DNA of 64,000 nucleotides from Chromobacterium sinusclupearum (GCF_002902845.1 NZ_PPTF01000078.1:82563-146562); one strand, 5' to 3'; counted from the first letter of the stretch, positions 1-8,319 are shown. The notes: a model not told the origin generated them from the letters alone. Program-made: numbers and translations.

Positions 1-627
1 CAAGCTCGCAGGTCCACAACAGCTCAGCACCAAGCCAAACAGGCTGTTCACCGATTCTTCCAGCCTGAGCGAGCCGGCATCCAGCGCCAAGGCTGGATGC
101 GATGGCGGCTCGTACGGGGCGGAAATGCCGGTGAAGTGGGCGACCTGCCCCGCCCTGGCCTTGGCGTACAGACCCTTGCAGTCCCGTGCCTCGCAAACGT
201 TCAGCGCAGTGCTGACATAAATCTCGGCAAAACACCGCTCGCCGATGATTTCGCGCGCCATTTCCCTGTCGCTGCGGAAAGGCGAAATGCAGGCGCACAC
301 CACGATCATCCCTGCATCGTTCATCAGCCGCGCCACCTCTGCCATGCGGCGGATGTTCTCCCGCCGCTCCACAGCGGAAAACCCCAAGTCGCGATTCAAG
401 CCATGGCGCAGATTGTCTCCATCCAGCACGGTCGACGAAATGCCGGCATGCACCAGCCGGTCTTCCAGCTCATAGGCGATGGTGGATTTGCCCGCGCCGC
501 TGAGGCCTGTCAGCCAAAGGGTTAAAGCCGCATGGCCGAACAAGCGCTGCCTGTCCGCCAGCCTGATGCGGCCGCGAGCCCTGAAAATATTGGCCGGAAG
601 GCCTGCGTTAGGAGAAAGCGTAGTCAT
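1..627 (-). CDS. cysC: adenylylsulfate (APS) kinase, 3'-end cut by window
   Basis: Reading the minus strand from the ATG at 627 gives 209 codons open to base 1, so the last few residues lie outside the window. The protein begins MTTLSPNAGLPANIF and has the P-loop GLSGAGKS at residues 41-48, then LDGDNLRHGLN and GFS..RRENIRR, and later FTGISAPYEPP, all hallmarks of APS kinase. It phosphorylates adenylylsulfate to PAPS in cytoplasmic sulfate assimilation. It is a stand-alone kinase, not fused to a CysN GTPase or sulfurylase. AAGGA lies about 7 nt before the ATG. It is transcribed away from the rest of the window, so operon partners are not visible. Confidence 0.93.
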   Translation of the reverse strand, partial: MTTLSPNAGLPANIFRARGRIRLADRQRLFGHAALTLWLTGLSGAGKSTIAYELEDRLVHAGISSTVLDGDNLRHGLNRDLGFSAVERRENIRRMAEVARLMNDAGMIVVCACISPFRSDREMAREIIGERCFAEIYVSTALNVCEARDCKGLYAKARAGQVAHFTGISAPYEPPSHPALALDAGSLRLEESVNSLFGLVLSCCGPASL

Positions 628-881
628 GATCCCATCCTTGCCGTGAGCAGATGCAAACCAAGGGAAAGGACAAGAGCTTTGCAGCAGTCACGCACTAGAT
701 ATATTGGTCATAGCGCGAACCCAGCGGAAAATACCAATGAAAAAGTCCGGATCAGTATTTGCACGGATCATTCGATTCATATTTAAGATCAGACTGCCAT
801 TCATATGTATTATTTTCAAATCGGCCACGCTGAAATCATGCTGCGACAGCATGCGCCAAAACTGGCCCATCCCCTGCAGTG
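628..881. other. AT-rich intergenic stretch upstream of cysC
   Basis: This gap lies between the cysC start and the terminator of the DUF1302 gene. It is clearly richer in A/T than its surroundings, notably around 697-715 and 755-830, and should contain the cysC promoter on the minus strand. I see no convincing ORF, repeat or CysB-like site. Confidence 0.4.
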
Positions 882-911
882 AAAAAGCGGCGCGGCCCCT
901 AGCCGCGCCGC
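882..911 (-). terminator. intrinsic terminator after the DUF1302 gene
   Basis: GCGGCGCGGC (887-896) and GCCGCGCCGC (902-911) form a perfect 10-bp stem with a 5-nt loop. On the minus strand this is followed by five T residues (A882-A886 on plus). It sits 6 nt beyond the stop of the outer-membrane protein gene. Confidence 0.85.
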
Positions 912-916
912 CGCCA

Positions 917-2728
917 TTAAAATTTGATCCCTGCGCTCACCATCGCCAGGCTGCGATCTGACTGTGTGTTGTATTGGCCGCCGGCCGTGGCCAGATAAAG
1001 CAGCTCAAACTGATAGCGCTTGCGGTACTCCGCCTGCACTCTCCACAGCATGCTGTGCCGCCCTTCGATGAACTGGCCGTCATGCGAATAGCCCTTCACG
1101 TCATACGCCAGCAGTAGCGACGGCATCAGCTCCCAGCCTGGCAGCACGCCGCCATAGCGCTCCTCCAGCTTGCCGCGCACGCCCCACGCCATAGGCGTGA
1201 CAAAGCCATCCAGCGCGCAGCTCGGGCCGGTCCCGCCACAGGACGGCGTGGCGGCGCTGGGCGCCTGGCCAAAACCCACGCGGCCATAGCGCATCACATA
1301 GGGATCAGGCAAACCCGCCAGGTATTTCACGCCCACTTCGCCGGACAGCGTCGCATCGCCGCCCAGCAGCCGCCCCAGCGGCTGCGTCGCCCCCAAGTTG
1401 AACTGGCTGCTATGGAAGGTATCGTAGCCGCGCGCCACATAGCCGGTCTGCGTGTGCGCCAAGTAGCCGAGCGGGCCGCTGCCGCTTAGCACGCCATACA
1501 GGAAATCGGCTCCGTTCCAGGCCACCGGCTGATTAGGACGATAGCTGAGCTCGCTGTAGATGCCGGTGCCGCTGGGCAGGCGGGTCTTGAAATTGATGGC
1601 GAACATATGGATGTCGTCCGGGAAGCTGCGGCGATACACCCCCGCAATGCCGGTCGGTTGGGCCAGGCCCAGATTGGCCGCAGCCGGCAACAGCACGCCG
1701 GGGCCGGTGCGTATCATCTGAGTGACGCTCTCCGGGCTGGTCTGATTGGAATAAAACAGTCCCAGCTGGCCGATATTGTCCAGCAGATAGCTCAAGCTCA
1801 GGCCGTACTCGCCGCCATAAGGCTTGTCGTCGGCGACGCGCGCAATGTAATCCAGAGGATTGGCGGCCGATTGCTGATCGCTGGTTACGATGTTCCGTCT
1901 CCGTAGTAAGCTCAGCAGGCTGCCGTTCAGCGTCAGCTTATCGCAGCCAGGCTGGGCATAGTCATTGCCGGAGTAGAACGTGCCGCAGGCAGGGTAAGCA
2001 TTCGGCTTGAACTGGAACTGGTAATAGCCGTCCACAGCCAGTTTGGGCGTCACATCCAACTTGGCGTACAACGATGGCGCCGGGATGCTGACCATTTCTG
2101 GAATGGTGCCGGCGCGGCCCAGCGCGTTGAAATCCATCGCATTGACGCGCTGGATGCCCCCCAGAATGGTGGTGGGCGTCACCCAAGGGATGACCTGCTG
2201 CCCCAGCCTAAGCGACAGCGACGACTGCCCCATCTGCGCGCGTCCATAAACGTAGGCGTCATCCAGCGCCACGCCGCCGAAACGGTCCAGCTGGGTAAAA
2301 CCACCGTCATTCAACTGCGCGCCTGGCTGATAGCCGTTGGGCGAATGGCCATGCGGCACGCCGTTGTGGCTCAGGCCATAGTCGTACCAGGCCTTGGCGC
2401 TGACAAACACGCCCACGTCGCGGTAGCTCAGATCGCCCTGCAGATAGCCCTGCCAGGCTTCGGAAATCACATCGCCCTTGCGGTAGTTCAAATCGCCGTC
2501 GTTCAGCGTGTCCATCGCATTGGCGTGACCGGTGAAGGTCGGATCAGGATTATCCATTCGATAGACGCTGCCGATCGACATCGCCCCCTTCACCGCCAAC
2601 TTCGCCCCACCCAGATCGAAGCGGCTCCCCTCGCCCAGGCCGGAAGGCAGCGTGCTGACCGTGATGTCCCCCGCCCGGCTGGCGCCCGCCCACAGCAGCA
2701 GGCTCAGACAGATGATGGTTCTCCTCAT
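917..2728 (-). CDS. DUF1302-family outer-membrane protein
   Basis: This 603-residue protein starts with a typical signal peptide (MRRTIICLSLLLWAGASRAG) and continues with DUF1302 features such as LNYRKGDVISEAWQGYLQGD and alternating amphipathic strands ending in a C-terminal phenylalanine (SAGIKF), as in outer-membrane beta-barrels. AGGAGAG precedes the ATG. DUF1302 proteins are found in proteobacteria next to DUF1329 genes or in uptake/degradation clusters; the exact substrate is unknown. Here it lies 56 nt downstream of an M20 amidohydrolase, probably in one transcript, so a role in uptake of an acylated or amide compound hydrolysed by that enzyme is a reasonable inference. Family assignment is firm, function is not. 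Confidence 0.8.
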   Translation of the reverse strand: MRRTIICLSLLLWAGASRAGDITVSTLPSGLGEGSRFDLGGAKLAVKGAMSIGSVYRMDNPDPTFTGHANAMDTLNDGDLNYRKGDVISEAWQGYLQGDLSYRDVGVFVSAKAWYDYGLSHNGVPHGHSPNGYQPGAQLNDGGFTQLDRFGGVALDDAYVYGRAQMGQSSLSLRLGQQVIPWVTPTTILGGIQRVNAMDFNALGRAGTIPEMVSIPAPSLYAKLDVTPKLAVDGYYQFQFKPNAYPACGTFYSGNDYAQPGCDKLTLNGSLLSLLRRRNIVTSDQQSAANPLDYIARVADDKPYGGEYGLSLSYLLDNIGQLGLFYSNQTSPESVTQMIRTGPGVLLPAAANLGLAQPTGIAGVYRRSFPDDIHMFAINFKTRLPSGTGIYSELSYRPNQPVAWNGADFLYGVLSGSGPLGYLAHTQTGYVARGYDTFHSSQFNLGATQPLGRLLGGDATLSGEVGVKYLAGLPDPYVMRYGRVGFGQAPSAATPSCGGTGPSCALDGFVTPMAWGVRGKLEERYGGVLPGWELMPSLLLAYDVKGYSHDGQFIEGRHSMLWRVQAEYRKRYQFELLYLATAGGQYNTQSDRSLAMVSAGIKF

Positions 2729-2784
2729 ATCGCTCTCCTTTGTTTGTTGTCGTCACCGCGCCGACAACGGCGCGGTGCATGCTG

Positions 2785-3966
2785 CTATCCGCGCAGGAAC
2801 GCCTCGGCCAATCTGGCCCAATAACTGGCGCCTACGCTGAGAATCTCGTCGTTGAAGTCGTAACCAGGGTTGTGGATCATGCAGCCGCCCTTGCTGCCTA
2901 TGCCGTTGCCCAGCACCACGTAGCAGCCGGGCACCTGCTCCAGCATCCAGGAGAAGTCGTCCCCGCCCATCGCGCCGGCCGGCAGCGGCACGATTCCCTG
3001 CGGGCCGACCATCGCTTCGGCCACCTCGCGCGCGATGCGGGTTTCCGCCGGGGAGTTGATCAGCACCCGCGTCACCGGCTGCCAGACAATCTCGGCCGTC
3101 ACGCCGAAGCTCTGCGCCTGCAGCGTCACCAACTCGCGCAGGCGCTGCTCGATCTGCTGCTGGACGGCGGGGCTGAAAGTGCGCACCGTCAACTCCAGCC
3201 GCGCGCTATCCGGAATCACATTGCAGACGGAACCGGCCAGTGCCGCGCCTATCGTCACCACCGCAGGCTGATCCGGCGCCAGGTTGCGCGACACAATGGT
3301 CTGCAGCGACAGGATGACGGAGGCCATCGCCACGACGGGATCGACGCAGGTGTGCGGCATGCCGCCATGGCCGCCCTTGCCGGTCAGCGTGATGGTCACC
3401 GAATCGGCGGAGGCCGCCAGCACGCCCGGCTGCACGACAAAACTGCCGGCCGGCAGCGTGGGGCCGTTATGCAGCGCGAACACCGCGTCGCAAGGGAAAC
3501 GATCGAACAAGCCTTCCGCCATCATGCGCGCCGCGCCGCCTTGTCCCTCCTCGGCTGGCTGGAAAATCAAATTCAGCGTGCCGTCGAAGTTGCGGGACTG
3601 CGCCAGATAACGCGCCGCCGCCAGCAGGATGGCGGTGTGGCCGTCGTGGCCGCAGGCATGCATCTTGCCGGGCAATCTGCTGGCGTAAGGCAGACCCGTC
3701 TCTTCGTGGATGGGCAAGGCATCCATGTCGGCGCGGATGCCCAGGCGACGGGTCCCGCTGCCGCATTGCAACTGGCCGACGACGCCGGTGCCGCCCAGGC
3801 CGGTGGTCACGCTATAGCCCCAGCTGCGCAGCGACTCGGCCACCAGCCGGCTGGTGGCTTCCTCCTCGAAACCCAGCTCCGGATGGGCGTGAATGGCATG
3901 GCGGATGGCGATGAACTCTGGCTCGCCGTCACGGATGGCGGCAATGATTCCTTGCGGCTGGGACAT
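2785..3966 (-). CDS. M20 family amidohydrolase (hippurate hydrolase/aminoacylase type)
   Basis: Metal-dependent hydrolase of 393 residues. It shows the family metal motifs: HPELGFEE near residue 30, RADMDALP, MHACGHDGH and QPAEEGQGG, with a C-terminal GGDDFSW and IHNPGYDFND. Such enzymes cleave N-acyl amino acids, hippurate or IAA-amino acid conjugates. The reading frame is open 25 codons further upstream, but the start MSQPQGII at 3966 is preferred because GGAGCC lies at the right distance and homologues begin there. It is followed by the DUF1302 outer-membrane gene and faces an AraC-type regulator gene, which probably controls it. Exact substrate cannot be told from sequence. Confidence 0.87.
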   Translation of the reverse strand: MSQPQGIIAAIRDGEPEFIAIRHAIHAHPELGFEEEATSRLVAESLRSWGYSVTTGLGGTGVVGQLQCGSGTRRLGIRADMDALPIHEETGLPYASRLPGKMHACGHDGHTAILLAAARYLAQSRNFDGTLNLIFQPAEEGQGGAARMMAEGLFDRFPCDAVFALHNGPTLPAGSFVVQPGVLAASADSVTITLTGKGGHGGMPHTCVDPVVAMASVILSLQTIVSRNLAPDQPAVVTIGAALAGSVCNVIPDSARLELTVRTFSPAVQQQIEQRLRELVTLQAQSFGVTAEIVWQPVTRVLINSPAETRIAREVAEAMVGPQGIVPLPAGAMGGDDFSWMLEQVPGCYVVLGNGIGSKGGCMIHNPGYDFNDEILSVGASYWARLAEAFLRG

Positions 3967-4073
3967 AAGAGGCTCCGTTTCCAAGAGGGGGAAGAAACAG
4001 GCGAAGCGGGCTGGATAGCGCAAACCTGCCGCCTTGAGCACCAGTCTAGAGATGGACTATCGCAATTCTGATC

Positions 4074-4148
4074 GGCGAAAACCGCCATTAAACAAGCCGT
4101 TTTCGCCAGCTAGCTTCATGGCATAAAAGTGATGGAAACCTTAGGTTT
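4074..4148. promoter_or_regulatory. two dyads between amidohydrolase and araC-type genes
   Basis: GGCGAAAAC (4074-4082) is repeated in inverse as GTTTTCGCC (4099-4107), and a 13-base palindrome AAACCTTAGGTTT follows at 4136-4148. Both lie in the divergent intergenic region and are candidate operators for the AraC/GlxA-type regulator. No binding evidence; inference from symmetry and position. Confidence 0.4.
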
Positions 4149-4241
4149 TCAGCGATGACTAAGGAAATGACAGAAATTTGACATGGACTTTACCGGCAGA
4201 TTTCGCCAAATTTAAAGCTGAAATCGCCATGGCAGACCATT

Positions 4242-5297
4242 ATGAACGCATGCATAGACCTGCTTTATCTGCCGAATTGCCTCAGCGGCACGCTGTTTTC
4301 GGTGATCGATGTGCTGCATGCCGCCAACAAACTGTGGCACCTGCACCACCCGCGGCAACAGAAACCGCTGTTTGGCTGGCGCCTGCTGGATGCCTCCGGC
4401 GCAGAGATGGCGCTACCGCCATGGCTGACGCACCAGCCCGGTCCGATGCCGGCAAATTGCAAAACGGCCTTGCTGGTGCCCGGGCTGGACATGCACAGCG
4501 TCCCCCATCTGAAACATCAGCTGGATCAGTCGGCTGATGCCCTGGCGCTGATCGCCCGTCGTCACGCCGCCGGCGACGTCATCGCCACCAACTACAACGG
4601 CGCCGCCATGCTGGCGCGCGCCGGCGTGCTGAACGGCCGCGACGCCACCATCACCTGGCTGATAGCAGGCTGGTTCTCCAACAGCCACCCCAAGGTGAAG
4701 CTGCTGATGGACCGCCCGGTGACGGTGGACGGCAATATCCTCTGCAGCGGGGCGCCGGCTTCCATCATCGAATTGGCGGTGGAGCTGGTGCGCCACTTCG
4801 CCGGCGAGACCTTGGCGCAAAGCTGCGCCAACGGTCTGCTATATCAAGCCGCCCGCTTCGAGCAATCCGGCCAGGCGCTGTCGCTGCTGAATACTTCCAC
4901 CCGCGACAGCGCGGTTTTCAAGGCCCGCCGCTGGCTGGAACAACATGTGGCGGAACCCTACGATCTGGAAAAGGTGGCCGCCGCCGCCGCGGTCAGCAGC
5001 CGCACCCTGCTGCGCCACTTCCGCGAAGTGGCGGACATGACGCCGCTGGACTACCTGCACCAGTTGCGCGTGGAACGCGCCAAGCTATTGCTGGAAGTCA
5101 CAACGGTAGACCTGCCAGGCATCGTCGAACAATGCGGCTATGAGGACGCCAGCGCCTTTCGCCGCCTGTTTCGCCGGCTGACCGGCCTTACCCCCACCGC
5201 CTATCGCCGCGCTTACGCCTTGCGCGCCGCCCGGCGCTGGTGGCGGGCAGAGGACGAGATGCCCTCTACGCCGTCCCCGCTCCGGACAGACCGCTAA
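4242..5297 (+). CDS. GlxA-family AraC transcriptional regulator
   Basis: This 351-residue regulator has an N-terminal DJ-1/PfpI-like domain (about residues 5-190, including the ALLVPGLDMHS and TNYNGAAMLARAG segments) and a C-terminal AraC helix-turn-helix pair (about 225-325; DLEKVAAAAAVSSRTLLRHFREV, then GIVEQCGYEDASAFRRLFRRLTGLTP). GlxA-type regulators respond to small nitrogenous metabolites. It is divergent from the M20 amidohydrolase/DUF1302 pair and is its most likely regulator. Its last 4 nt overlap the convergent praB-like gene. The ribosome site before the ATG is weak. Confidence 0.88.
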   Translation: MNACIDLLYLPNCLSGTLFSVIDVLHAANKLWHLHHPRQQKPLFGWRLLDASGAEMALPPWLTHQPGPMPANCKTALLVPGLDMHSVPHLKHQLDQSADALALIARRHAAGDVIATNYNGAAMLARAGVLNGRDATITWLIAGWFSNSHPKVKLLMDRPVTVDGNILCSGAPASIIELAVELVRHFAGETLAQSCANGLLYQAARFEQSGQALSLLNTSTRDSAVFKARRWLEQHVAEPYDLEKVAAAAAVSSRTLLRHFREVADMTPLDYLHQLRVERAKLLLEVTTVDLPGIVEQCGYEDASAFRRLFRRLTGLTPTAYRRAYALRAARRWWRAEDEMPSTPSPLRTDR

Positions 5298-5806
5298 GGC
5301 GTTACATGCATGTACGGCGTGGTGTTCAGCTTGGCGGAAATCGCGCAGCCGCCAGCCAAGGGCGCGGAGGAGAGGCCTATGGTGGTTTCGCTGCCGTTAT
5401 CGCTTATCGTTCCCGCGATCTGGCTTGGCCCGCATTGCCCGCCCAGAATAGGCGCCTGGACGTCCACCATCACGCCGACGATGGCCAGCTGATTCTGCGC
5501 CGTCACTCGCCCCACCCACGGCGTGGCGGCGGTGGCGCTGGCCTTGATCATCCGGCATACCGGAATGCCCTTGAACGCGGCGCTGGTGATCCGGATATTG
5601 CCGGCGCCATCCACCGTGCCGCTGAACACGGCGTTGCAATCGACATCCACCCCGCCCTTGCTGACCGTGGCCGGCCCCACTGCGGAAAACGGAATGGCCG
5701 CGCCGCCGGCGCCTGGCGGCGTAATGGTCACGGCGCCTGCGGATACGACACAGCCCAATGCCAGCGCCAATGCCGCGCCGGCCTGAATCTTGCTGATCTT
5801 GCTCAT
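5294..5806 (-). CDS. PraB-like small secreted protein
   Basis: A 170-residue protein with a signal peptide (MSKISKIQAGAALALALGCVVSAGA) followed by a compact, glycine/alanine-rich, mostly beta domain with three cysteines (VDCNAVF, IPVCRMI, GGQCGPS, GGCAIS). It resembles the family annotated in pseudomonads as 'alkane oxidation protein activator PraB', extracellular proteins that promote growth on hydrocarbons and coat biofilms. There is no alkane gene nearby, so the annotation transfers only the family. It stands alone, convergent with the AraC-type gene. Confidence 0.6.
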   Translation of the reverse strand: MSKISKIQAGAALALALGCVVSAGAVTITPPGAGGAAIPFSAVGPATVSKGGVDVDCNAVFSGTVDGAGNIRITSAAFKGIPVCRMIKASATAATPWVGRVTAQNQLAIVGVMVDVQAPILGGQCGPSQIAGTISDNGSETTIGLSSAPLAGGCAISAKLNTTPYMHVTP

Positions 5807-5969
5807 CTCGGAATTCCCATCTTATGTTTGTCAGAAGTGAAATCGCGGCCGCCCGGCCCCGACTTCGAAACATAAAATGTCATGATGAAGGCATGAGACG
5901 ATTGACCTGGATCAGCCTGCGGCCCAGCCGTCCAAAGCGCCTGGCTTTAAGGCCAGCCTTATCAGGGGC

Positions 5970-5998
5970 TTGACATGCCGAGCCAGCGACAACATGAT
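5970..5998 (+). promoter_or_regulatory. candidate sigma-70 promoter before the His leader
   Basis: A perfect -35 TTGACA (5970-5975) and a weak -10 CATGAT (5993-5998) are 17 nt apart. Transcription would begin near 6005, practically at the leader ATG, so either the leader is translated with almost no 5' UTR or the true promoter lies further upstream (TAAAAT at 5873-5878 is another possible -10). Confidence 0.35.
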
Positions 5999-6004
5999 AA
6001 AGAC

Positions 6005-6094
6005 ATGAAAACTTCTCTCCATCATCGCCACCACCATCACGGCCAGCCCAAGCGCGCCGGGTGGGCGCATGTCGATTGGGAGGAGACGCATTAG
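6005..6094 (+). CDS. histidine-rich leader peptide (his-leader-like)
   Basis: The 29-codon ORF reads MKTSLHHRHHHHGQPKRAG and then WAHVDWEETH. Six of codons 6-12 are histidine and two more follow, eight in all. This resembles the hisL leader peptide of enterobacterial his operons, where stalling at a His run controls transcription attenuation. The stop codon is followed 33 nt later by an intrinsic terminator, then by a histidyl-tRNA-synthetase-like gene. The ribosome-binding site is weak (AAAG). GGGCG at 6063-6067, just after the His run, could pair with CGCCC at 6101-6105 or with the 5' arm of the terminator, as an attenuator needs. Too short to be found by ordinary ORF callers. Function is inferred. 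Confidence 0.6.
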   Translation: MKTSLHHRHHHHGQPKRAGWAHVDWEETH

Positions 6095-6127
6095 CTGACT
6101 CGCCCCCTCCGTCAGCCACCACCAGAC

Positions 6128-6155
6128 AGGCGCCGCCAGGCGTCTTTTTTTATTT
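6128..6155 (+). terminator. attenuator-type intrinsic terminator
   Basis: AGGCGCC (6128-6134) pairs with GGCGTCT (6139-6145) across a GCCA tetraloop (one G-U pair), followed by T6146-T6151, A, TTT. It separates the His-rich leader ORF from the HisRS-like gene and so is placed as a his-type attenuator. An upstream 5-bp hairpin, CTGAC (6096-6100) with GTCAG (6111-6115), may be part of the alternative fold. Confidence 0.65.
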
Positions 6156-6188
6156 CCCGCGACTATCGCGCATACTAAGGAAAACATC

Positions 6189-6834
6189 ATGACCATGATC
6201 AGAGGCACCCGCATCGTCTGCGGCCGACAGGCCGCCACCCTTCGCCAACTGGAAAACCGTTTCCGGAGCTGGCTTCATTGACGCAGGCGCGGAAGAAGCC
6301 ATCCTGCCCGCCTTGTGGGGACAGGACACCTTCATCGCTAAAGCTGGCGGCAGCGAAATACTCGAACAAATGTGGGCCTTCCCGGATCGCAAAGGCAGGC
6401 CTTGCTGCCTGATACCGGAGGCCACCGCGCTGTTTCAGGAAAGAAGCAAGGAATTTCTGGACGGCCGGCGCGAAGCCAAATTCTTCTATGTCGCGCGCTG
6501 TTACCGTTATGAGCGGCCGCAAGCCGGCCGTTATCGGGAATTCACCCAACTGGGCTTCGAGTATCTGAGTGCCGACCCGGCTGCAGCCAGCCGCATGAGC
6601 CGGCAGCTCTGCCAGGGCTTCCTGGACAGCCTGGGACTGCGCTACCAGCTCGACAGCGCGGCGCGGCGCGGACTCAGCTACTACCTGAATGGCGAGGGAT
6701 TCGAAATGCGCGTGCCCGAGCTGGGCGCGCAGAAACAAGTGGTGGGCGGCGGCGCCTACCGCGAGGGGGCGGGCTTCGGCGTTGGCCTGGACAGGCTGGC
6801 GCTCGCGCTTGAGGCGCAAGGCATCCCGCTTTGA
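6189..6834 (+). CDS. histidyl-tRNA-synthetase-like catalytic core, split by a +1 frameshift
   Basis: Frame A starts at the ATG at 6189 (AAGGA at good spacing) and gives MTMIRGTRIVCGRQAAT... to ...FRSWLH, then stops at TGA 6279-6281. The +1 frame continues without a gap as DAGAEEAILPALWGQDTF to a stop at 6832-6834. Joined, the product is about 214 residues and carries HisRS-type class II motifs: RGTR near the N-terminus, motif 2 in CYRYERPQAGRYREF, the histidine-site segment RRGLSYYLNGEGFEM, and motif 3 in VGGGAYREGAGFGVGLDRLALAL. The insertion and anticodon-binding domains of true HisRS are missing, and it is much shorter than HisZ. The His-rich leader and terminator upstream suggest control by charged tRNA-His. 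The frame junction (CTT CAT TGA C) may be a mutation, a sequencing error or programmed frameshifting; sequence alone cannot decide. Confidence 0.6.
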
Positions 6835-6876
6835 TGTGCAACGGCCGGGTTGCTGCCCGGCCGCGTCATGAAACGA

Positions 6877-8319
6877 TCAGCCGCCGGTGCCGCCGACGGT
6901 CAGCCCGCCGTCTATGCGCAGCGTCGGCTGGCCCACGCCGACCGGCACGCTTTGGCCTTCCTTGCCGCATACGCCGACGCCCTGATCCAGCGCCAGGTCG
7001 TTGCCTATCATAGAGACGTAATTCAGCACTTCCGGGCCGCTGCCAATCAAGGTGGCGCCCTTGACCGGGTAGCTGAGCTTGCCGTTCTCGATGCGCCACG
7101 CTTCGGACGCGGAGAACACGAACTTGCCGCTGGTGATGTCCACCTGGCCGCCGCCGAAATTCACCGCGTACAGGCCATCCTTGACCGAGGCGATGATTTC
7201 CTGCGGATCGCGCTGGCCGGCCAGCATATAGGTATTGGTCATGCGCGGCATCGGAATGCTGGCATACGATTCGCGGCGGCCATTGCCGGTGGGCGCCACC
7301 TGCATCAAGCGCGAATTCATCGCGTCCTGCATATAGCCCTTGAGGATGCCGTCCTCGATCAACACCGTGCGCTGCGTGGCATTGCCCTCGTCGTCGATGG
7401 CCAGCGCGCCGCGGCGCCCGCCCATCACGCCGTCGTCCACCACGGTGACGCCCTGGGCGGCCACCCGTTGGCCCACCATGCCGGAGAAGGCCGAAGTGCC
7501 CTTGCGATTGAAATCGCCTTCCAGACCGTGGCCGATCGCCTCGTGCAGCAGCACGCCGGGCCAGCCCGGCCCCAGCACCACCGTCATCTGGCCTGCCGGC
7601 GCCGGCCGGGCGTCAAGATTCACCAGCGCCTGCTTCACCGCCTCGCGCACATAACGCTCCACCACGGCGTCGTCGAAATAGGCCAGATCGAAACGGCCGC
7701 CGCCGCCGGACGAGCCCTGCTCGCGCCGGCCGTTCTGCTCGGCGATCACCATGACGGACAGCCTGACCAGCGGACGCACGTCGGCGGCGCGCACGCCGTC
7801 ATGGCGCGCGACGTACACTACGTCGTACTCCATGGCGAGGCCGGCCATCACCTGGATCACTCGCGGATCGATGGCCTTGGCCAGCTTCTCCACTTTTTCC
7901 AGCAACGCCACCTTGGCCGCGGCCTCCAGGCTATGGCACGGGTCGATGGACGGATACAGCGACTGCGGCTTGCGCTTCTCTACCGCGCCGGCGCTGCCAT
8001 CGCCGCCGACATTGCCGATGGCGCGCACCGCTTCCGCGGCGCGGGTCAGCGCGTCCTGATGGATCGCGTCGGAATAGGCGAAGGCCGTCTTGTCGCCGGC
8101 GACGGCGCGCACGCCGACGCCCTGGTCGATGCTGAAGCTGCCGGACTTGACGATGCCCTCTTCCAGATGCCAGCCCTCGTTGCGGGTGTACTGAAAGTAG
8201 AGGTCGGCATAGTCGATGGCGTGATGGCGCATATGCGACAGCGTGCGCTCCAGCGCGGCCTCATCCAGACCGTAGGGCTTGAGCAGCAGATCGTTTGCGA
8301 TGGTGAAGGCGTCTTGCAT
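6877..8319 (-). CDS. tldD: metalloprotease TldD
   Basis: A 480-residue TldD. It has the PmbA/TldD fold, with the zinc-protease motif HEAIGHGLEGD around residue 262 and the C-terminal glycine-rich segments (VCGKEGQSVPVGVGQPTLRIDGG). TldD works with TldE (PmbA) as a heterodimeric cytoplasmic protease that degrades small unfolded peptides, for example processing microcin B17 and degrading CcdA. The partner is not in this window. It is the last gene of a yhdP-nitrilase-tldD series, a known conserved arrangement in proteobacteria, and lies 9 nt after the nitrilase gene. Confidence 0.95.
   Translation of the reverse strand: MQDAFTIANDLLLKPYGLDEAALERTLSHMRHHAIDYADLYFQYTRNEGWHLEEGIVKSGSFSIDQGVGVRAVAGDKTAFAYSDAIHQDALTRAAEAVRAIGNVGGDGSAGAVEKRKPQSLYPSIDPCHSLEAAAKVALLEKVEKLAKAIDPRVIQVMAGLAMEYDVVYVARHDGVRAADVRPLVRLSVMVIAEQNGRREQGSSGGGGRFDLAYFDDAVVERYVREAVKQALVNLDARPAPAGQMTVVLGPGWPGVLLHEAIGHGLEGDFNRKGTSAFSGMVGQRVAAQGVTVVDDGVMGGRRGALAIDDEGNATQRTVLIEDGILKGYMQDAMNSRLMQVAPTGNGRRESYASIPMPRMTNTYMLAGQRDPQEIIASVKDGLYAVNFGGGQVDITSGKFVFSASEAWRIENGKLSYPVKGATLIGSGPEVLNYVSMIGNDLALDQGVGVCGKEGQSVPVGVGQPTLRIDGGLTVGGTGG

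Noticed and set aside
2740..4071. 443-codon plus-strand ORF over the amidohydrolase
   Set aside because: It is the antisense shadow of the M20 gene: rich in His, Arg, Gln and Ala, no domain, and the minus-strand frame has clear catalytic motifs.
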